NCBI RefSeq assembly: GCF_963668385.1
Contig: NZ_OY764327.1
Span: 682,001 to 746,000, forward strand
Length of the DNA stretch: 64,000 bases
Source of the DNA: an uncultured Carboxylicivirga sp.
GTDB lineage: Bacteria; Bacteroidota; Bacteroidia; Bacteroidales; Marinilabiliaceae
Direction of reading: 5' to 3'
Both the position numbers and the translations under genes were made by a program. Below, piece after piece: positions 1-7,087 of the stretch (the stretch's first letter is position 1; each line of letters opens with the position of its first letter). The notes under the pieces are model-generated. The model was not told the origin of the DNA. It saw nothing but the letters and a program-made list of their open reading frames with translations, and did not search any database.

Positions 1-255
1 GATGGCAAACTCGTTAAAAAGCATATTAAAGATGATAAAATGCTATTGCTTGAACCCCTTGAATCATATGAATTAGTAATTGATAAAATGACCTATACCG
101 GCGATACTGGTGCCAATTTTATTGTAGAGTGGGGAGGCAAAATAAATAATAGCTCTATGCTTGTACAGGCATTGATGATAAATACTTCGGGCCAGCAAGG
201 TCTGTCGTTTATTACAGAAGGAAAAACTATTGAATCAAAAACCATTAAACCTTAA
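1..255 (+). CDS. C-terminal part of an unrecognised protein (5' end outside the window)
   Basis: An open frame runs in from the first base and stops at 253-255, giving 84 visible residues; the start lies upstream of the window. The visible part is a mixed, beta-rich-looking sequence with a short pattern around GGKINNSS and no transmembrane segment. I recognise no domain. It ends 6 bases before the next gene on the same strand, so the two may be cotranscribed. Seen: an open frame to the window edge. Not known: function. Confidence 0.55.
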   Translation, partial: DGKLVKKHIKDDKMLLLEPLESYELVIDKMTYTGDTGANFIVEWGGKINNSSMLVQALMINTSGQQGLSFITEGKTIESKTIKP

Positions 256-261
256 CCAATT

Positions 262-594
262 ATGAATGATCAAAGCAGAACCATTGCAATTGTTAGCTAC
301 ATTACCCTACTTGGATGGATTATAGCGCTTATTATGCGCCAAAACGAAAGACCACAAAGCGAGATAAGCAGATTTCATTTACGACAAGCATTAGGTGTTA
401 ACCTATTGGTCTTTTTAGTTTCCTCATCACAGTTTTTCTTTTCAGCGCTATATCTCGGCTTTATTGGTACTGTTTTGTCCTTTGCTGCTGGTCTTCTATG
501 GTTAATGGGGCTGATTGCTGCCATTCAAGGGCGATTTAGATATCTTCCTTTCTTTGGAAGATGGTTTGAAGAGACGTTTAATTTTATTCACTAA
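262..594 (+). CDS. DUF4870/Tic20-like small membrane protein
   Basis: This encodes a 110-residue protein with three or four hydrophobic segments (about residues 8-25, 45-65, 68-90) and a charged loop containing a FHLRQALG motif at about residues 38-45. That pattern of a polar Q/R-rich loop followed by two membrane helices is typical of the DUF4870/Tic20-like family of small inner-membrane proteins, whose function is unknown. The N-terminal segment (IAIVSYITLLGWIIAL) fits the family. It lies 6 bases downstream of the preceding partial gene. Length is normal for the family. Alternative: an unrelated four-helix membrane protein. Confidence 0.7.
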   Translation: MNDQSRTIAIVSYITLLGWIIALIMRQNERPQSEISRFHLRQALGVNLLVFLVSSSQFFFSALYLGFIGTVLSFAAGLLWLMGLIAAIQGRFRYLPFFGRWFEETFNFIH

Positions 595-599
595 CATTC

Positions 600-830
600 T
601 TTCTCATTCAGTTCCCGTATAACTAAGTATATTATTAACCGCTCCAGCCGCGGAGGCTTTTCATTTCTTGTCTTGATACAAGAAACGAAACAAAGAAAAT
701 CAAGGCTGCATTGGAGATTTGTCTTTTTTATTTGTTGAACCTAAGTGCGGCTGGGTGATCTTCGAACAAGTTCTCAGCTTCCAAGTCTTACTAATGTTCA
801 ACTTCAAAAAACTCCATATCTCCAATGAGG
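600..830. other. Intergenic stretch with nested inverted repeats (possible structured RNA or dispersed repeat)
   Basis: This gap lies between two convergent genes and holds no credible gene. It contains nested complementary segments: CATTGGAGAT at 709-718 with ATCTCCAATG at 818-827, GTTGAAC at 734-740 with GTTCAAC at 796-802, and the short palindrome GAACAAGTTC between them. Just before lies CTTGTCTTGATACAAG (about 667-682), itself an imperfect inverted repeat. The nesting would fold into one long branched stem on either strand. From memory, similar sequence recurs between genes of other Bacteroidota, but that was not checked. Confidence 0.4.
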
Positions 831-859
831 TTAACATGTATCAAGATTAAATACAACCT

Positions 860-1399
860 TTACAAAAACTGTTCACACCATCGATCGAACTGATCAACCT
901 GCTTCTGCCCGTGTTTTGCCATTGATTTACGTATTTTTTCAACGCTTTTGGGTTGCATAAGATTTCCGCTCTTACTGAAGAATTTATCAGCAAAACAAAT
1001 GATTTTTTCTTCTATGGATTGAGGCCTCATATCCCGAAGCGGAATAGGTAAATTTTGTGTTTGGATATCTTCAACAGACAATCCGGTTCCGGTATGTCGT
1101 TCACAAACTAAAGCATGTAAAGGATACCCTTCTTTTTCCAATAATTCTCTCCCCATATATCCATGGCATATATATGGTTTATCTCCAACACAATGCAAAT
1201 CGGGAGCATCAGTATAAAAGATACCAATATCATGCAACATACAGGCTTCTTCAATAAATTGCTGATTGGCTTTTAACTCTGAATGATTCTGAGCAATTGA
1301 CAATGCCATTTTTGTAACAGCCATACTATGTTCAACCAAAACAGTCCATAAAGGACTGCCCGGCTGATAATATTTATCTATTATTTCTTGTGGATTCAT
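860..1399 (-). CDS. HD-domain phosphohydrolase
   Basis: A 179-residue single-domain HD protein. The metal-binding pattern is visible: His24 in VEHS, His56-Asp57 in LHDIG, His79, His102 in the ERHTG segment, and Asp138 in CFADKF. The family hydrolyses phosphate esters of nucleotides or similar substrates in the cytoplasm; the substrate cannot be told from sequence. It resembles the stand-alone YedJ/YqeK-like HD hydrolases by length. It is the last gene of the his-gene run, separated from hisIE by a hairpin array at 1402-1469. A role in histidine metabolism is not implied. Confidence 0.8.
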   Translation of the reverse strand: MNPQEIIDKYYQPGSPLWTVLVEHSMAVTKMALSIAQNHSELKANQQFIEEACMLHDIGIFYTDAPDLHCVGDKPYICHGYMGRELLEKEGYPLHALVCERHTGTGLSVEDIQTQNLPIPLRDMRPQSIEEKIICFADKFFSKSGNLMQPKSVEKIRKSMAKHGQKQVDQFDRWCEQFL

Positions 1400-1401
1400 G
1401 C

Positions 1402-1469
1402 GATTAGTTGAAAAGTCAGTGATCAGTAGATTATAGTAGACACTACTCTCTACGGACTAAAAACTAACA
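1402..1469. repeat. Gene-less heptamer-type hairpin array between hisIE and the HD gene
   Basis: The whole gap folds into one nested hairpin: TTAGTT (1404-1409) with AACTAA (1462-1467), AGTC (1414-1417) with GACT (1455-1458), GTAGA (1426-1430) with TCTAC (1449-1453), and AGTAG (1435-1439) with CTACT (1443-1447). On the minus strand the arm reads as 7-base units starting TAG (TAGTTTT, TAGTCCG, TAGAGAG, TAGTGTC). It resembles the arms around the nearby four-helix-bundle genes but encloses no gene. Confidence 0.6.
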
Positions 1470-1478
1470 AGCTACTTT

Positions 1479-2078
1479 TTATTTATGTCTACTCTTTAAC
1501 TCACGAGCTAAATCTTCGATACGATAGCCTTTGTAAGTAAGCAATACAATCAAGTGATAAAGAAGATCAGCACCTTCATATAGAAAATTCTCATCATCAT
1601 TTGCCATGGCTCCAATCACTGTTTCTATGGCTTCTTCACCTACTTTTTGAGTTATCTTGCGAATACCTTTATTGAATAAATGAGTGGTGTACGAGCCTTC
1701 TGGCATTTCTTCTTTACGCTTATCAATAAAGTCCTGTAAGGTCTTCAGGAACAATAAATCATCTTGCTTATTTTCCTCTTCCCAACAAGTATCTGTTCCT
1801 TTATGACAAACTGGTCCAACTGGGTTTACTTTGATCAACAAAGTATCATCATCACAGTCAACAGCTATCGAAACCACATTCAAAAAGTTACCTGACTCTT
1901 CACCTTTTGTCCAAAGACGTTCTTTGGTTCGGCTATAAAAAGTAACTTTTCTTTCCTCCTTTGTTTTTTCGTAGGCTTCTTCATTCATAAATCCCAACAT
2001 CAATACTTTGTTGGTGGTATTATCCTGAATAATTGCCGGCACAAGGCCGTTTCCCAGTTTTTGAAAATCTATTTTCAT
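1479..2078 (-). CDS. hisI: Bifunctional phosphoribosyl-AMP cyclohydrolase / phosphoribosyl-ATP pyrophosphatase HisIE
   Basis: Carries out steps 2 and 3 of histidine synthesis: pyrophosphate removal from PR-ATP, then opening of the PR-AMP ring. The N-terminal HisI domain (residues 1-105) shows WTKGEESGNF at 56-65, the Mg-binding DCDDD at 74-78, and the zinc cysteines Cys91 and Cys98. The C-terminal HisE domain (about 106-199) shows KVGEEAIET at 145-153 and Glu/Asp ligands in YEGADLLYH. Length (199) is normal for the fusion. It is the last his gene of the cluster, 12 bases downstream of a heptamer array. Upstream his genes (hisG, D, C, B) are not in the window. Confidence 0.97.
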   Translation of the reverse strand: MKIDFQKLGNGLVPAIIQDNTTNKVLMLGFMNEEAYEKTKEERKVTFYSRTKERLWTKGEESGNFLNVVSIAVDCDDDTLLIKVNPVGPVCHKGTDTCWEEENKQDDLLFLKTLQDFIDKRKEEMPEGSYTTHLFNKGIRKITQKVGEEAIETVIGAMANDDENFLYEGADLLYHLIVLLTYKGYRIEDLARELKSRHK

Positions 2079-2090
2079 GTTTTACCTTTT

Positions 2091-2123
2091 AGCTATTAGC
2101 TACTAGCTGCTGGCTACTAGCTA
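2091..2123. repeat. Element A, left inverted-repeat arm (tandem TAGCTAC heptamers)
   Basis: Tandem 7-base units of the type TAGCTAC/TAGCTGC/TGGCTAC. Positions 2097-2122 match the reverse complement of 2492-2517 at 24 of 26 bases, so the two arms bracket the four-helix-bundle gene 2128-2478 as terminal inverted repeats. The arm starts 12 bases from the hisIE start codon. Confidence 0.85.
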
Positions 2124-2127
2124 TGTA

Positions 2128-2478
2128 TTACTTTAATTTTTTCATGAAGGATTGCAGCATTTTAGCTTCTTCTTCAATTAAATTCTCTAATATTTTAACA
2201 AACTCCTCTAAGTGTGAATACTGTAATTTAACAATTTCCAATTGTGTATCTAATTCAAAACAACTACCAAGTGCAATTTCAACATATCGATGATAATCCT
2301 TATCACTTCTTCTGCTACTTCCTTCAGCTATATTAGAAGGAATTGAAACAGAACACCTGTTCATCTGAGATACCAAATTAAACTTTTCGATATCTGGTAA
2401 CTGAGCTGTTAAATCATAAGTTGCTTTAACAATCTCAATCCCCTTTTGCCAAATTTTAAGTTGCTTGTAGTTTTTCAT
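2128..2478 (-). CDS. Four-helix-bundle protein (S23/IVS family, TIGR02436-type), copy A
   Basis: A 116-residue all-helical protein with the family signature SIPSNIAEG (residues 45-53) and the N-terminal LKIWQKGIEIV helix. Members are encoded inside intervening sequences of 23S rRNA genes in some bacteria and are structurally related to the Avd accessory protein of diversity-generating retroelements; their biochemical role is unsettled. No reverse transcriptase is present here. The gene sits between hisF and hisIE, framed by near-perfect inverted repeats, the same layout as rRNA intervening sequences. Two paralogues (3320-3682 and 5142-5492) lie in the same gene run. I infer it belongs to a small insertion element rather than to histidine synthesis. 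Confidence 0.9.
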   Translation of the reverse strand: MKNYKQLKIWQKGIEIVKATYDLTAQLPDIEKFNLVSQMNRCSVSIPSNIAEGSSRRSDKDYHRYVEIALGSCFELDTQLEIVKLQYSHLEEFVKILENLIEEEAKMLQSFMKKLK

Positions 2479-2486
2479 AAAAAAAG

Positions 2487-2517
2487 CTAACAGCTAGTAG
2501 CCAGAAGCTAGCAGCTA
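2487..2517. repeat. Element A, right inverted-repeat arm
   Basis: Reverse-complement partner of the 2091-2123 arm (24/26 identity over 2492-2517), also built of 7-base AGCTAGT-type units. It ends 2 bases from the hisF stop codon, so in transcription order the array begins directly after hisF. Confidence 0.85.
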
Positions 2518-2519
2518 TT

Positions 2520-3278
2520 TCATAATCTTATCGATATCCCCTGCTTATCTAAATACCTCTTCAAGTCAGGTATCGGAATCTCTTTAAAGTGAAAGATACT
2601 GGCTGCTAATCCGGCATCGGCTTTACCCAATGTAAAAACATCTTTAAAGTGTTCCATTGCACCTGCTCCACCCGAAGCAATAATTGGAATAGACAAGTCA
2701 TCGCTTAATTTAGCCAAAGCTTCATTGGCAAAACCTGTTTTCACTCCGTCATGATCCATACTGGTAAAAAGAATCTCACCGGCACCTCTGTCTTCAGCCT
2801 CTTTGGCCCATGAGAAGAGCTTTTTCTCAGTAGGAATGCGTCCACCATTTACGGTAACAATCCAATCATCTCCCTGATCATGTTTCGCATCAATGGCAGC
2901 AACCACAAACTGACTTCCAAAATTCTTCGCCAAATCATCAATCAATTGCGGATTTCGCACAGCTGAGGAATTAATGGAAATCTTATCTGCCCCAGCATTT
3001 AAAAGAGCATCAGCATCGCTCAACTCACTTATTCCGCCACCAACGGTAAACGGGATATTAATATTACGAGCAATGCGTCGAACCAAATCAACAAAAGTCT
3101 TGCGCCCTTCGTGACTGGCAGTGATATCAAGAAAAACCAATTCATCAGCTCCTTGTTCAGCATACAATGCACCCAACTCAACAGGATCTCCAACTTCTTT
3201 AATTTCTACAAACTTAACCCCTTTAACGGTTTGTCCGTTTTTTATATCGAGGCATGGTATAATACGTTTTGCAAGCAT
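2520..3278 (-). CDS. hisF: Imidazole glycerol phosphate synthase cyclase subunit HisF
   Basis: The 252-residue (beta/alpha)8-barrel cyclase that works with HisH: ammonia from HisH and PRFAR give imidazole glycerol phosphate and AICAR. Catalytic Asp11 ([10 protein letters not shown]) and Asp130 (AAIDAKHD) are at their canonical positions. Phosphate-binding glycine motifs are seen in FTVGGGI and IIASGGAG. Length is normal and the start ATG is clear. It lies in the minus-strand his run but is cut off from hisA and hisIE on both sides by four-helix-bundle insertions. Cotranscription with hisH is likely, but stoichiometry could be altered by the insertions. Confidence 0.98.
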   Translation of the reverse strand: MLAKRIIPCLDIKNGQTVKGVKFVEIKEVGDPVELGALYAEQGADELVFLDITASHEGRKTFVDLVRRIARNINIPFTVGGGISELSDADALLNAGADKISINSSAVRNPQLIDDLAKNFGSQFVVAAIDAKHDQGDDWIVTVNGGRIPTEKKLFSWAKEAEDRGAGEILFTSMDHDGVKTGFANEALAKLSDDLSIPIIASGGAGAMEHFKDVFTLGKADAGLAASIFHFKEIPIPDLKRYLDKQGISIRL

Positions 3279-3287
3279 GTTTTTTTT

Positions 3288-3320
3288 AAGTTTTAAGTTC
3301 GACAGGCAGAGGGCAGAAGT
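3288..3320. repeat. Element B, left arm (AGGCAGA-type heptamers)
   Basis: Units with a 7-base beat (AAGTTTT, AAGTTCG, then AGGCAG and AGGGCAG). Positions 3304-3319 match the reverse complement of 3706-3721 at 14 of 16 bases. The arm reaches the stop codon of four-helix-bundle copy B and ends 9 bases from the hisF start. Confidence 0.7.
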
Positions 3321-3682
3321 TATTTAGATGACTGCTTAAGTTTATATATTAAACTTGATAACATCTTCTCAATCTCGATAGATAAATTGTTCACTTTATC
3401 AAAATCTTCCTTGACAATATATTCTAAACGTAAAGCGATCTCAATTTGTGTTTGAAGCTCATAAAGCGATCCAGAAGATATCTGTAGGAAACGTATGTAA
3501 TCCTTTGTGTGATTTCTTCCATATCCTTCAGCGATATTTGAAGGAATTGATATTACGCATCTTCGAACTTGTTGAGTCAAACAATATAATTCTTCAGCAG
3601 GAAAATGTTTTGTCAGCTTATAAGTATCCTCAACCAGATCCATACCTTTTTGCCAAACAATTAAATCTCTATACGTTTTCAT
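3320..3682 (-). CDS. Four-helix-bundle protein (S23/IVS family), copy B
   Basis: A 120-residue helical protein with the same landmarks as copies A and [12 protein letters not shown] at residues 7-17, [17 protein letters not shown] near 40-56, and a heptad-rich C-terminal helix. It lies between hisA and hisF, framed by inverted arrays of AGGCAGA-type units. Sequence similarity to copies A and C is clear but far from identity, so this is not a recent local duplication. Function is unknown; the family occurs in 23S rRNA intervening sequences. Its stop codon overlaps the left array. Alternative: a resident small RNA-binding protein with no mobility. Confidence 0.9.
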   Translation of the reverse strand: MKTYRDLIVWQKGMDLVEDTYKLTKHFPAEELYCLTQQVRRCVISIPSNIAEGYGRNHTKDYIRFLQISSGSLYELQTQIEIALRLEYIVKEDFDKVNNLSIEIEKMLSSLIYKLKQSSK

Positions 3683-3705
3683 ATTCTTAAGTTTAGTTAC
3701 ATCAT

Positions 3706-3750
3706 CTACTGCCTTCTGCCTTACATTCTTCTGCCTTATATTCTTCTGCC
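3706..3750. repeat. Element B, right arm with a 15-base tandem repeat
   Basis: CTTCTGCC occurs three times in this stretch, the last two separated by a 15-base period (CTGCCTTACATTCTT followed by a near copy). The part nearest the gene (3706-3721) pairs with 3304-3319. The array begins 3 bases after the hisA stop codon in transcription order. Confidence 0.7.
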
Positions 3751-3753
3751 TAT

Positions 3754-4479
3754 TTAAAGAAATCTTTGCAACTCTTTCAACTCAATTCTCCCCTCATAAA
3801 TTGCTTTACCAAAAATGACTGCAGGCACTTTGGCTTCGGCTAGCTTCTCTATATCTTCGATATTACTAACTCCTCCACTGGCTACCAGATACAAATCAGG
3901 AATTTCAGCCAGTATATCTTTGTATAACTCAATGGCAGGACCTTGCAGCATACCATCTTTACTGATATCAGTACAAATGACTTTTTGAATCCCCTTTGCT
4001 GAATAATCCTTTATGAATGGAATTAATTCCTGGTCGGTTTCTTCAATCCAACCTGTTACTGCTATTTTATTGTCTTTAGCATCCGCTCCCAGAATTATTT
4101 TCTCGCTTCCATATTGCTCAATCCATCCCTCAAATTCAGGACGATTTTTAACCGCGATACTACCTCCGGTAATCATCTGAGCTCCGCATTCAAAAGCAAT
4201 CCTAAGATCTTCTGTTGTCTTCAATCCGCCACCAAAATCAACCACCAGGTTTGTTTTACCTGCAATATTTTCTAGCGTTTTATAATTGATGATATGTCCG
4301 GCTTTGGCGCCATCCAAATCAACTACATGCAAACGCTGAATCCCATTATCTTCAAACTCACGAGCTACTTCCAATGGATCTTCGTTATAAACCTTTTTGC
4401 TCGCGTAATCACCCTGACTTAATCGAACACATTTGCCTTCAATAATATCAATAGCAGGTATAATATCTATCTTCCCCAT
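3754..4479 (-). CDS. hisA: Phosphoribosyl-formimino-AICAR ribotide isomerase HisA
   Basis: Isomerises ProFAR to PRFAR, the fourth step of histidine synthesis. It is a 241-residue barrel protein with Asp11 in [14 protein letters not shown] and the second catalytic Asp at about 133 in LGADAKD. Phosphate-binding glycines are in DFGGGLKT and VASGGVSN. Length is normal for the family. The start is 4 bases after the hisH stop, so hisH and hisA are tightly coupled. Downstream it is separated from hisF by element B. Confidence 0.97.
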   Translation of the reverse strand: MGKIDIIPAIDIIEGKCVRLSQGDYASKKVYNEDPLEVAREFEDNGIQRLHVVDLDGAKAGHIINYKTLENIAGKTNLVVDFGGGLKTTEDLRIAFECGAQMITGGSIAVKNRPEFEGWIEQYGSEKIILGADAKDNKIAVTGWIEETDQELIPFIKDYSAKGIQKVICTDISKDGMLQGPAIELYKDILAEIPDLYLVASGGVSNIEDIEKLAEAKVPAVIFGKAIYEGRIELKELQRFL

Positions 4480-4483
4480 TTTT

Positions 4484-5140
4484 TTACAGACTTAAGAAAT
4501 TTGACAAAATACGCTCACCCACTGATCCACTTTTCTCAGGATGAAACTGTGTTGCGTAAAAATTATTCTTTTTCAAGGCTGAACTATATTCCAAGATATA
4601 TTTTGTGGTAGCTGCAGTATCGGGGCCTTTGGCCACATAAAAACTATGCACAAAATACACAAACTCGTTTTCCAATGTAGCATCAAACAGTGCACTATTC
4701 ACATTATAGATAGAGTTCCAACCCATGTGCGGAATTTTAATGTTATCAGGATTTCCTTCTGGCAACTGAAACTTACGCACTTTTTCATCGAAGATACCCA
4801 AACACTCAACGTCACCTTCTTCGGACCAGCTACACATCAATTGCATCCCAAGACAAATTCCCAAAACAGGTTGCTTCAGATTTACAATTAAATCATCTAA
4901 ACCTGTTTCTCTAAGATATTTCATGGTTGTACTAGCTTCCCCAACACCGGGAAAAATAACCTTATCTGCACTTTTAATTACTTCTGGATCTGCCGATATC
5001 TCAGCCTCATACCCCAATCGGTTTAATGCATTTAAAACAGATCTGATATTACCAGCATTGTATTTAATTATTACGATTTTTTGAGAGTTCGAAGCTCCAA
5101 GTTCGGAGTCCGAAGTATGCTTTTCTGAATTTTCATTCAT
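4484..5140 (-). CDS. hisH: Imidazole glycerol phosphate synthase glutaminase subunit HisH, with a repeat-derived N-terminal extension
   Basis: Glutamine amidotransferase that feeds ammonia to HisF. The triad is present: Cys96 in GICLGMQ, His200 and Glu202 in FHPEKS. The protein is 218 residues, about 20 longer than usual, because the normal start ([11 protein letters not shown]) is preceded by residues 1-20. That extension (around [10 protein letters not shown]) is encoded by the 7-base repeat array 5085-5118, the left arm of element C. The ATG lies 1 base after the stop of the four-helix-bundle gene, a likely translational coupling. I see no in-frame ATG closer to KIVIIKYN, so the extension is probably made. 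Confidence 0.95.
   Translation of the reverse strand: MNENSEKHTSDSELGASNSQKIVIIKYNAGNIRSVLNALNRLGYEAEISADPEVIKSADKVIFPGVGEASTTMKYLRETGLDDLIVNLKQPVLGICLGMQLMCSWSEEGDVECLGIFDEKVRKFQLPEGNPDNIKIPHMGWNSIYNVNSALFDATLENEFVYFVHSFYVAKGPDTAATTKYILEYSSALKKNNFYATQFHPEKSGSVGERILSNFLSL
5085..5118. repeat. Element C, left arm, lying inside hisH
   Basis: Degenerate tandem heptamers (AGTTCGA, AGCTCCA, AGTTCGG, AGTCCGA) in the 5' coding region of hisH. The core AGTCCGAAGT (5108-5117) is inverted at 5521-5549, the right arm beyond the four-helix-bundle gene. Because 7 is not a multiple of 3, successive units are read in different frames, giving a non-repetitive peptide. Confidence 0.75.
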
Positions 5141-5141
5141 A

Positions 5142-5492
5142 TTATTTCAATTTTGCTTTTAATCCCTTAAGCATTTTATCAATCTCTTCCAGCTTGTCAA
5201 TAGCTTTGTTTAAATCATCTATTGTTAGGTACCCCACATTCTTCGCAATTTCCAACTGAGTTTGCACTTCGTAATTTGAACCAATTGCAATGGAAAGAAA
5301 CCTTGAAAAGTCACCGTCTGATTTTCTACCATACCCTTCAGCTATATTCGATGGAATAGAAACAGAGGCTCTTCTAATTTGATTTGTTAGACCAAATTTC
5401 TCTTCTTCAGGAAAAGCAGTTGTGATATCATACACTTCTGTAACAAAATCCATCGACTTCTGCCAAACCATCAATTCTCTAAATGACTTCAT
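5142..5492 (-). CDS. Four-helix-bundle protein (S23/IVS family), copy C
   Basis: A 116-residue helical protein with LMVWQKSMDFV at residues 7-17, [18 protein letters not shown] near 40-57, and a lysine-rich C-terminal helix. Third member of the family within 3.4 kb. It is placed directly upstream of hisH, and its stop codon is one base from the hisH ATG. It lies between arms made of AGTCCGA-type heptamers, one of which now codes for the HisH N-terminus. Family function is unsettled. The tight junction suggests that translation of hisH depends on translation of this gene. Confidence 0.9.
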   Translation of the reverse strand: MKSFRELMVWQKSMDFVTEVYDITTAFPEEEKFGLTNQIRRASVSIPSNIAEGYGRKSDGDFSRFLSIAIGSNYEVQTQLEIAKNVGYLTIDDLNKAIDKLEEIDKMLKGLKAKLK

Positions 5493-5520
5493 AATATGTA
5501 GATTTGAGTTAATATCTCAT

Positions 5521-5549
5521 ATCGGACTTCGGACTTTCTACTACGGACT
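5521..5549. repeat. Element C, right arm (AGTCCGA-type heptamers)
   Basis: On the minus strand this reads as units AGTCCGT, AGTAGAA, AGTCCGA, AGTCCGA. It shares the inverted core AGTCCGAAGT with 5108-5117 in hisH. It touches the stop codon of the TlpA-like gene (5549-5551). Confidence 0.75.
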
Positions 5550-6073
5550 TACTTTAATTTCTCCCCAATCTTCTTAACCAACTCTCCAAACTCGTCTTCA
5601 TTGTATAATCTGGTCAGAAAGATGATTTTACCTTCACGATCAATTAGCACATTACGAGTAACACCAGCTTGCTTATCAGCATACAACCCAAAAATATCTG
5701 CTCCTGGATCTAATCCCATATCATATGTAACCTTTGTAGCCTTCTTCAATTCCAAAGCTTTTTTAACAGGTTCATCTCTATCGATACCATATAGTTTAAG
5801 GCCTTTATCTTTGTATGCCTGCCATATTTGCTCCTCGATATGTGGCATTTCCTTGCGACAAACACTGCACCAACTGGCTGTAAACTGAAGCATTACCACC
5901 TGTCCTTTCAAGTCGGATAACTTCACCTTTGTCCCATCTGTTAATACCATTTCAAAATCAGGAGCTTGATCACCCACTTTTACAATATACCCTCTGTCAT
6001 CAGGAGCAGATTGAGCAAATAGTGAAATACAAAAGACAGATAATAAGAATGATAGAATTGTTTTCTTCATCAT
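5549..6073 (-). CDS. TlpA/ResA-like secreted thioredoxin-fold protein
   Basis: An extracytoplasmic thioredoxin-family protein with a CXXC active site in SWCSVCRKE, preceded by GDQAPDFEMVLTDGTKVKLSDL, the usual AhpC/TSA-Redoxin entry. I chose the ATG at 6071-6073, at the double Met before KKTILSFLLSVFCISLFAQ, a good signal peptide. An upstream ATG at 6142 would overlap purU and add a polar, unlikely leader. The mature protein is about 150 residues. It probably reduces or exchanges disulfides of periplasmic proteins. It lies 16 bases after purU and just before element C, and its link to his genes is positional only. Confidence 0.88.
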   Translation of the reverse strand: MMKKTILSFLLSVFCISLFAQSAPDDRGYIVKVGDQAPDFEMVLTDGTKVKLSDLKGQVVMLQFTASWCSVCRKEMPHIEEQIWQAYKDKGLKLYGIDRDEPVKKALELKKATKVTYDMGLDPGADIFGLYADKQAGVTRNVLIDREGKIIFLTRLYNEDEFGELVKKIGEKLK

Positions 6074-6089
6074 CAAATATTTTTCAGAT

Positions 6090-6947
6090 TTATGCAAAGA
6101 TGATTGTTTTGTTTTTATATACCAGTGTTTTGCGATCAACATGCGCTTTTACAGCCTTTGATAGAACAATCTTTTCAATATCCTTACCTTTTTGAACCAG
6201 ACTTTGAACGGTATCGTGATGTGTAATACGTGTCACATCCTGCTCAATAATTGGACCCGCATCTAAATCAGATGTCACATAATGACCTGTTGCTCCGATG
6301 ATTTTCACACCTCGTGAATGAGCCGCATGGTATGGTTTAGCTCCAGCAAATGCAGGTAAGAATGAATGGTGAATATTGATGATTCGATTAGGGTATAACT
6401 CATTAAATTCAGATGAAAGAATTTGCATATAACGAGCCAACACAATAAAATCAACCTTATTTTCTTCCAACAAACGAATCTGCTCTTTCTCCACGTCTTC
6501 TTTATTCTCCTTAGTTACTGGCAAGTGATAAAATGGTAAGCTGAATTGTTTAGCTACCTTCTCAAGATCTTTATGATTACTAATGATTAAAGGAATCTCA
6601 ACATTTAATTCTCCTGCACTATAGCGAGCCAACAAATCATACAAACAATGAGATGAGCGGCTCACAAAAATAGCCATGCGTGGCACCTGATGCGAAAACT
6701 TGAGCGACCAAACCATCTCCATTGGCCATGCCAGTTTCTCTTGAATAACATCCTTAATCTGCTCCATTGGAATTTCAAATCCTTCCAAATCCCATTCCAC
6801 ACGCATAAAAAAACGATCTTCACTATAGTCAGTATGCTGATCGAGATACACTACATTTCCATTATGACGATGAATAAAGTCAGTTACTTTCGCTACAATT
6901 CCTCTTTGATCCGGACAGTGTATCCGTAGAATAGCCGTTTCTCTCAT
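6090..6947 (-). CDS. purU: Formyltetrahydrofolate deformylase PurU
   Basis: Hydrolyses 10-formyl-THF to THF and formate, which balances one-carbon pools and supplies formate for purine synthesis. The 285-residue protein has an N-terminal ACT domain (residues 1-85) and a C-terminal formyltransferase fold. The catalytic Asn191-x-His193 (INIHHSFLPAF) and Asp229 (SDLDAGP) are present. Length is normal. The gene follows trpA after a heptamer-type array and precedes the TlpA-like gene. One-carbon and AICAR metabolism touch histidine synthesis, but the linkage may be chance. Confidence 0.95.
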   Translation of the reverse strand: MRETAILRIHCPDQRGIVAKVTDFIHRHNGNVVYLDQHTDYSEDRFFMRVEWDLEGFEIPMEQIKDVIQEKLAWPMEMVWSLKFSHQVPRMAIFVSRSSHCLYDLLARYSAGELNVEIPLIISNHKDLEKVAKQFSLPFYHLPVTKENKEDVEKEQIRLLEENKVDFIVLARYMQILSSEFNELYPNRIINIHHSFLPAFAGAKPYHAAHSRGVKIIGATGHYVTSDLDAGPIIEQDVTRITHHDTVQSLVQKGKDIEKIVLSKAVKAHVDRKTLVYKNKTIIFA

Positions 6948-6984
6948 TTATATTTTTTTGTTTAGTTGTTCAATATTATAGTCT

Positions 6985-7030
6985 GTTAGTTTTTAGTCAG
7001 TAGGCAGAAGTTGATTTACAAGTCGCACAA
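6985..7030. repeat. Direct repeat downstream of trpA (heptamer-type)
   Basis: This 46-base stretch matches 7885-7930 in the same orientation at 39 of 46 positions; the two copies are exactly 900 bases apart and flank trpA. The first part has a 7-base beat (TTAGTTT, TTAGTCA, GTAGGCA, GAAGTTG), and its AGGCAGAAGT is also present in element B. Confidence 0.75.
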
Positions 7031-7087
7031 AATCTATTCTATATAAAGATTTTCAGCTTGCTTAAAAACATTAATCCGCCACGTAAC

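Noticed and set aside
2128-5492. Diversity-generating retroelement, because the four-helix-bundle proteins resemble Avd
   Set aside because: No reverse transcriptase, template repeat or variable repeat in the window; the rRNA-IVS relation fits the inverted-repeat layout better.
2128-5492. Toxin-antitoxin or defence role of the small interspersed genes
   Set aside because: They are single genes without partners and belong to one recognised helical family, and nothing nearby indicates defence.
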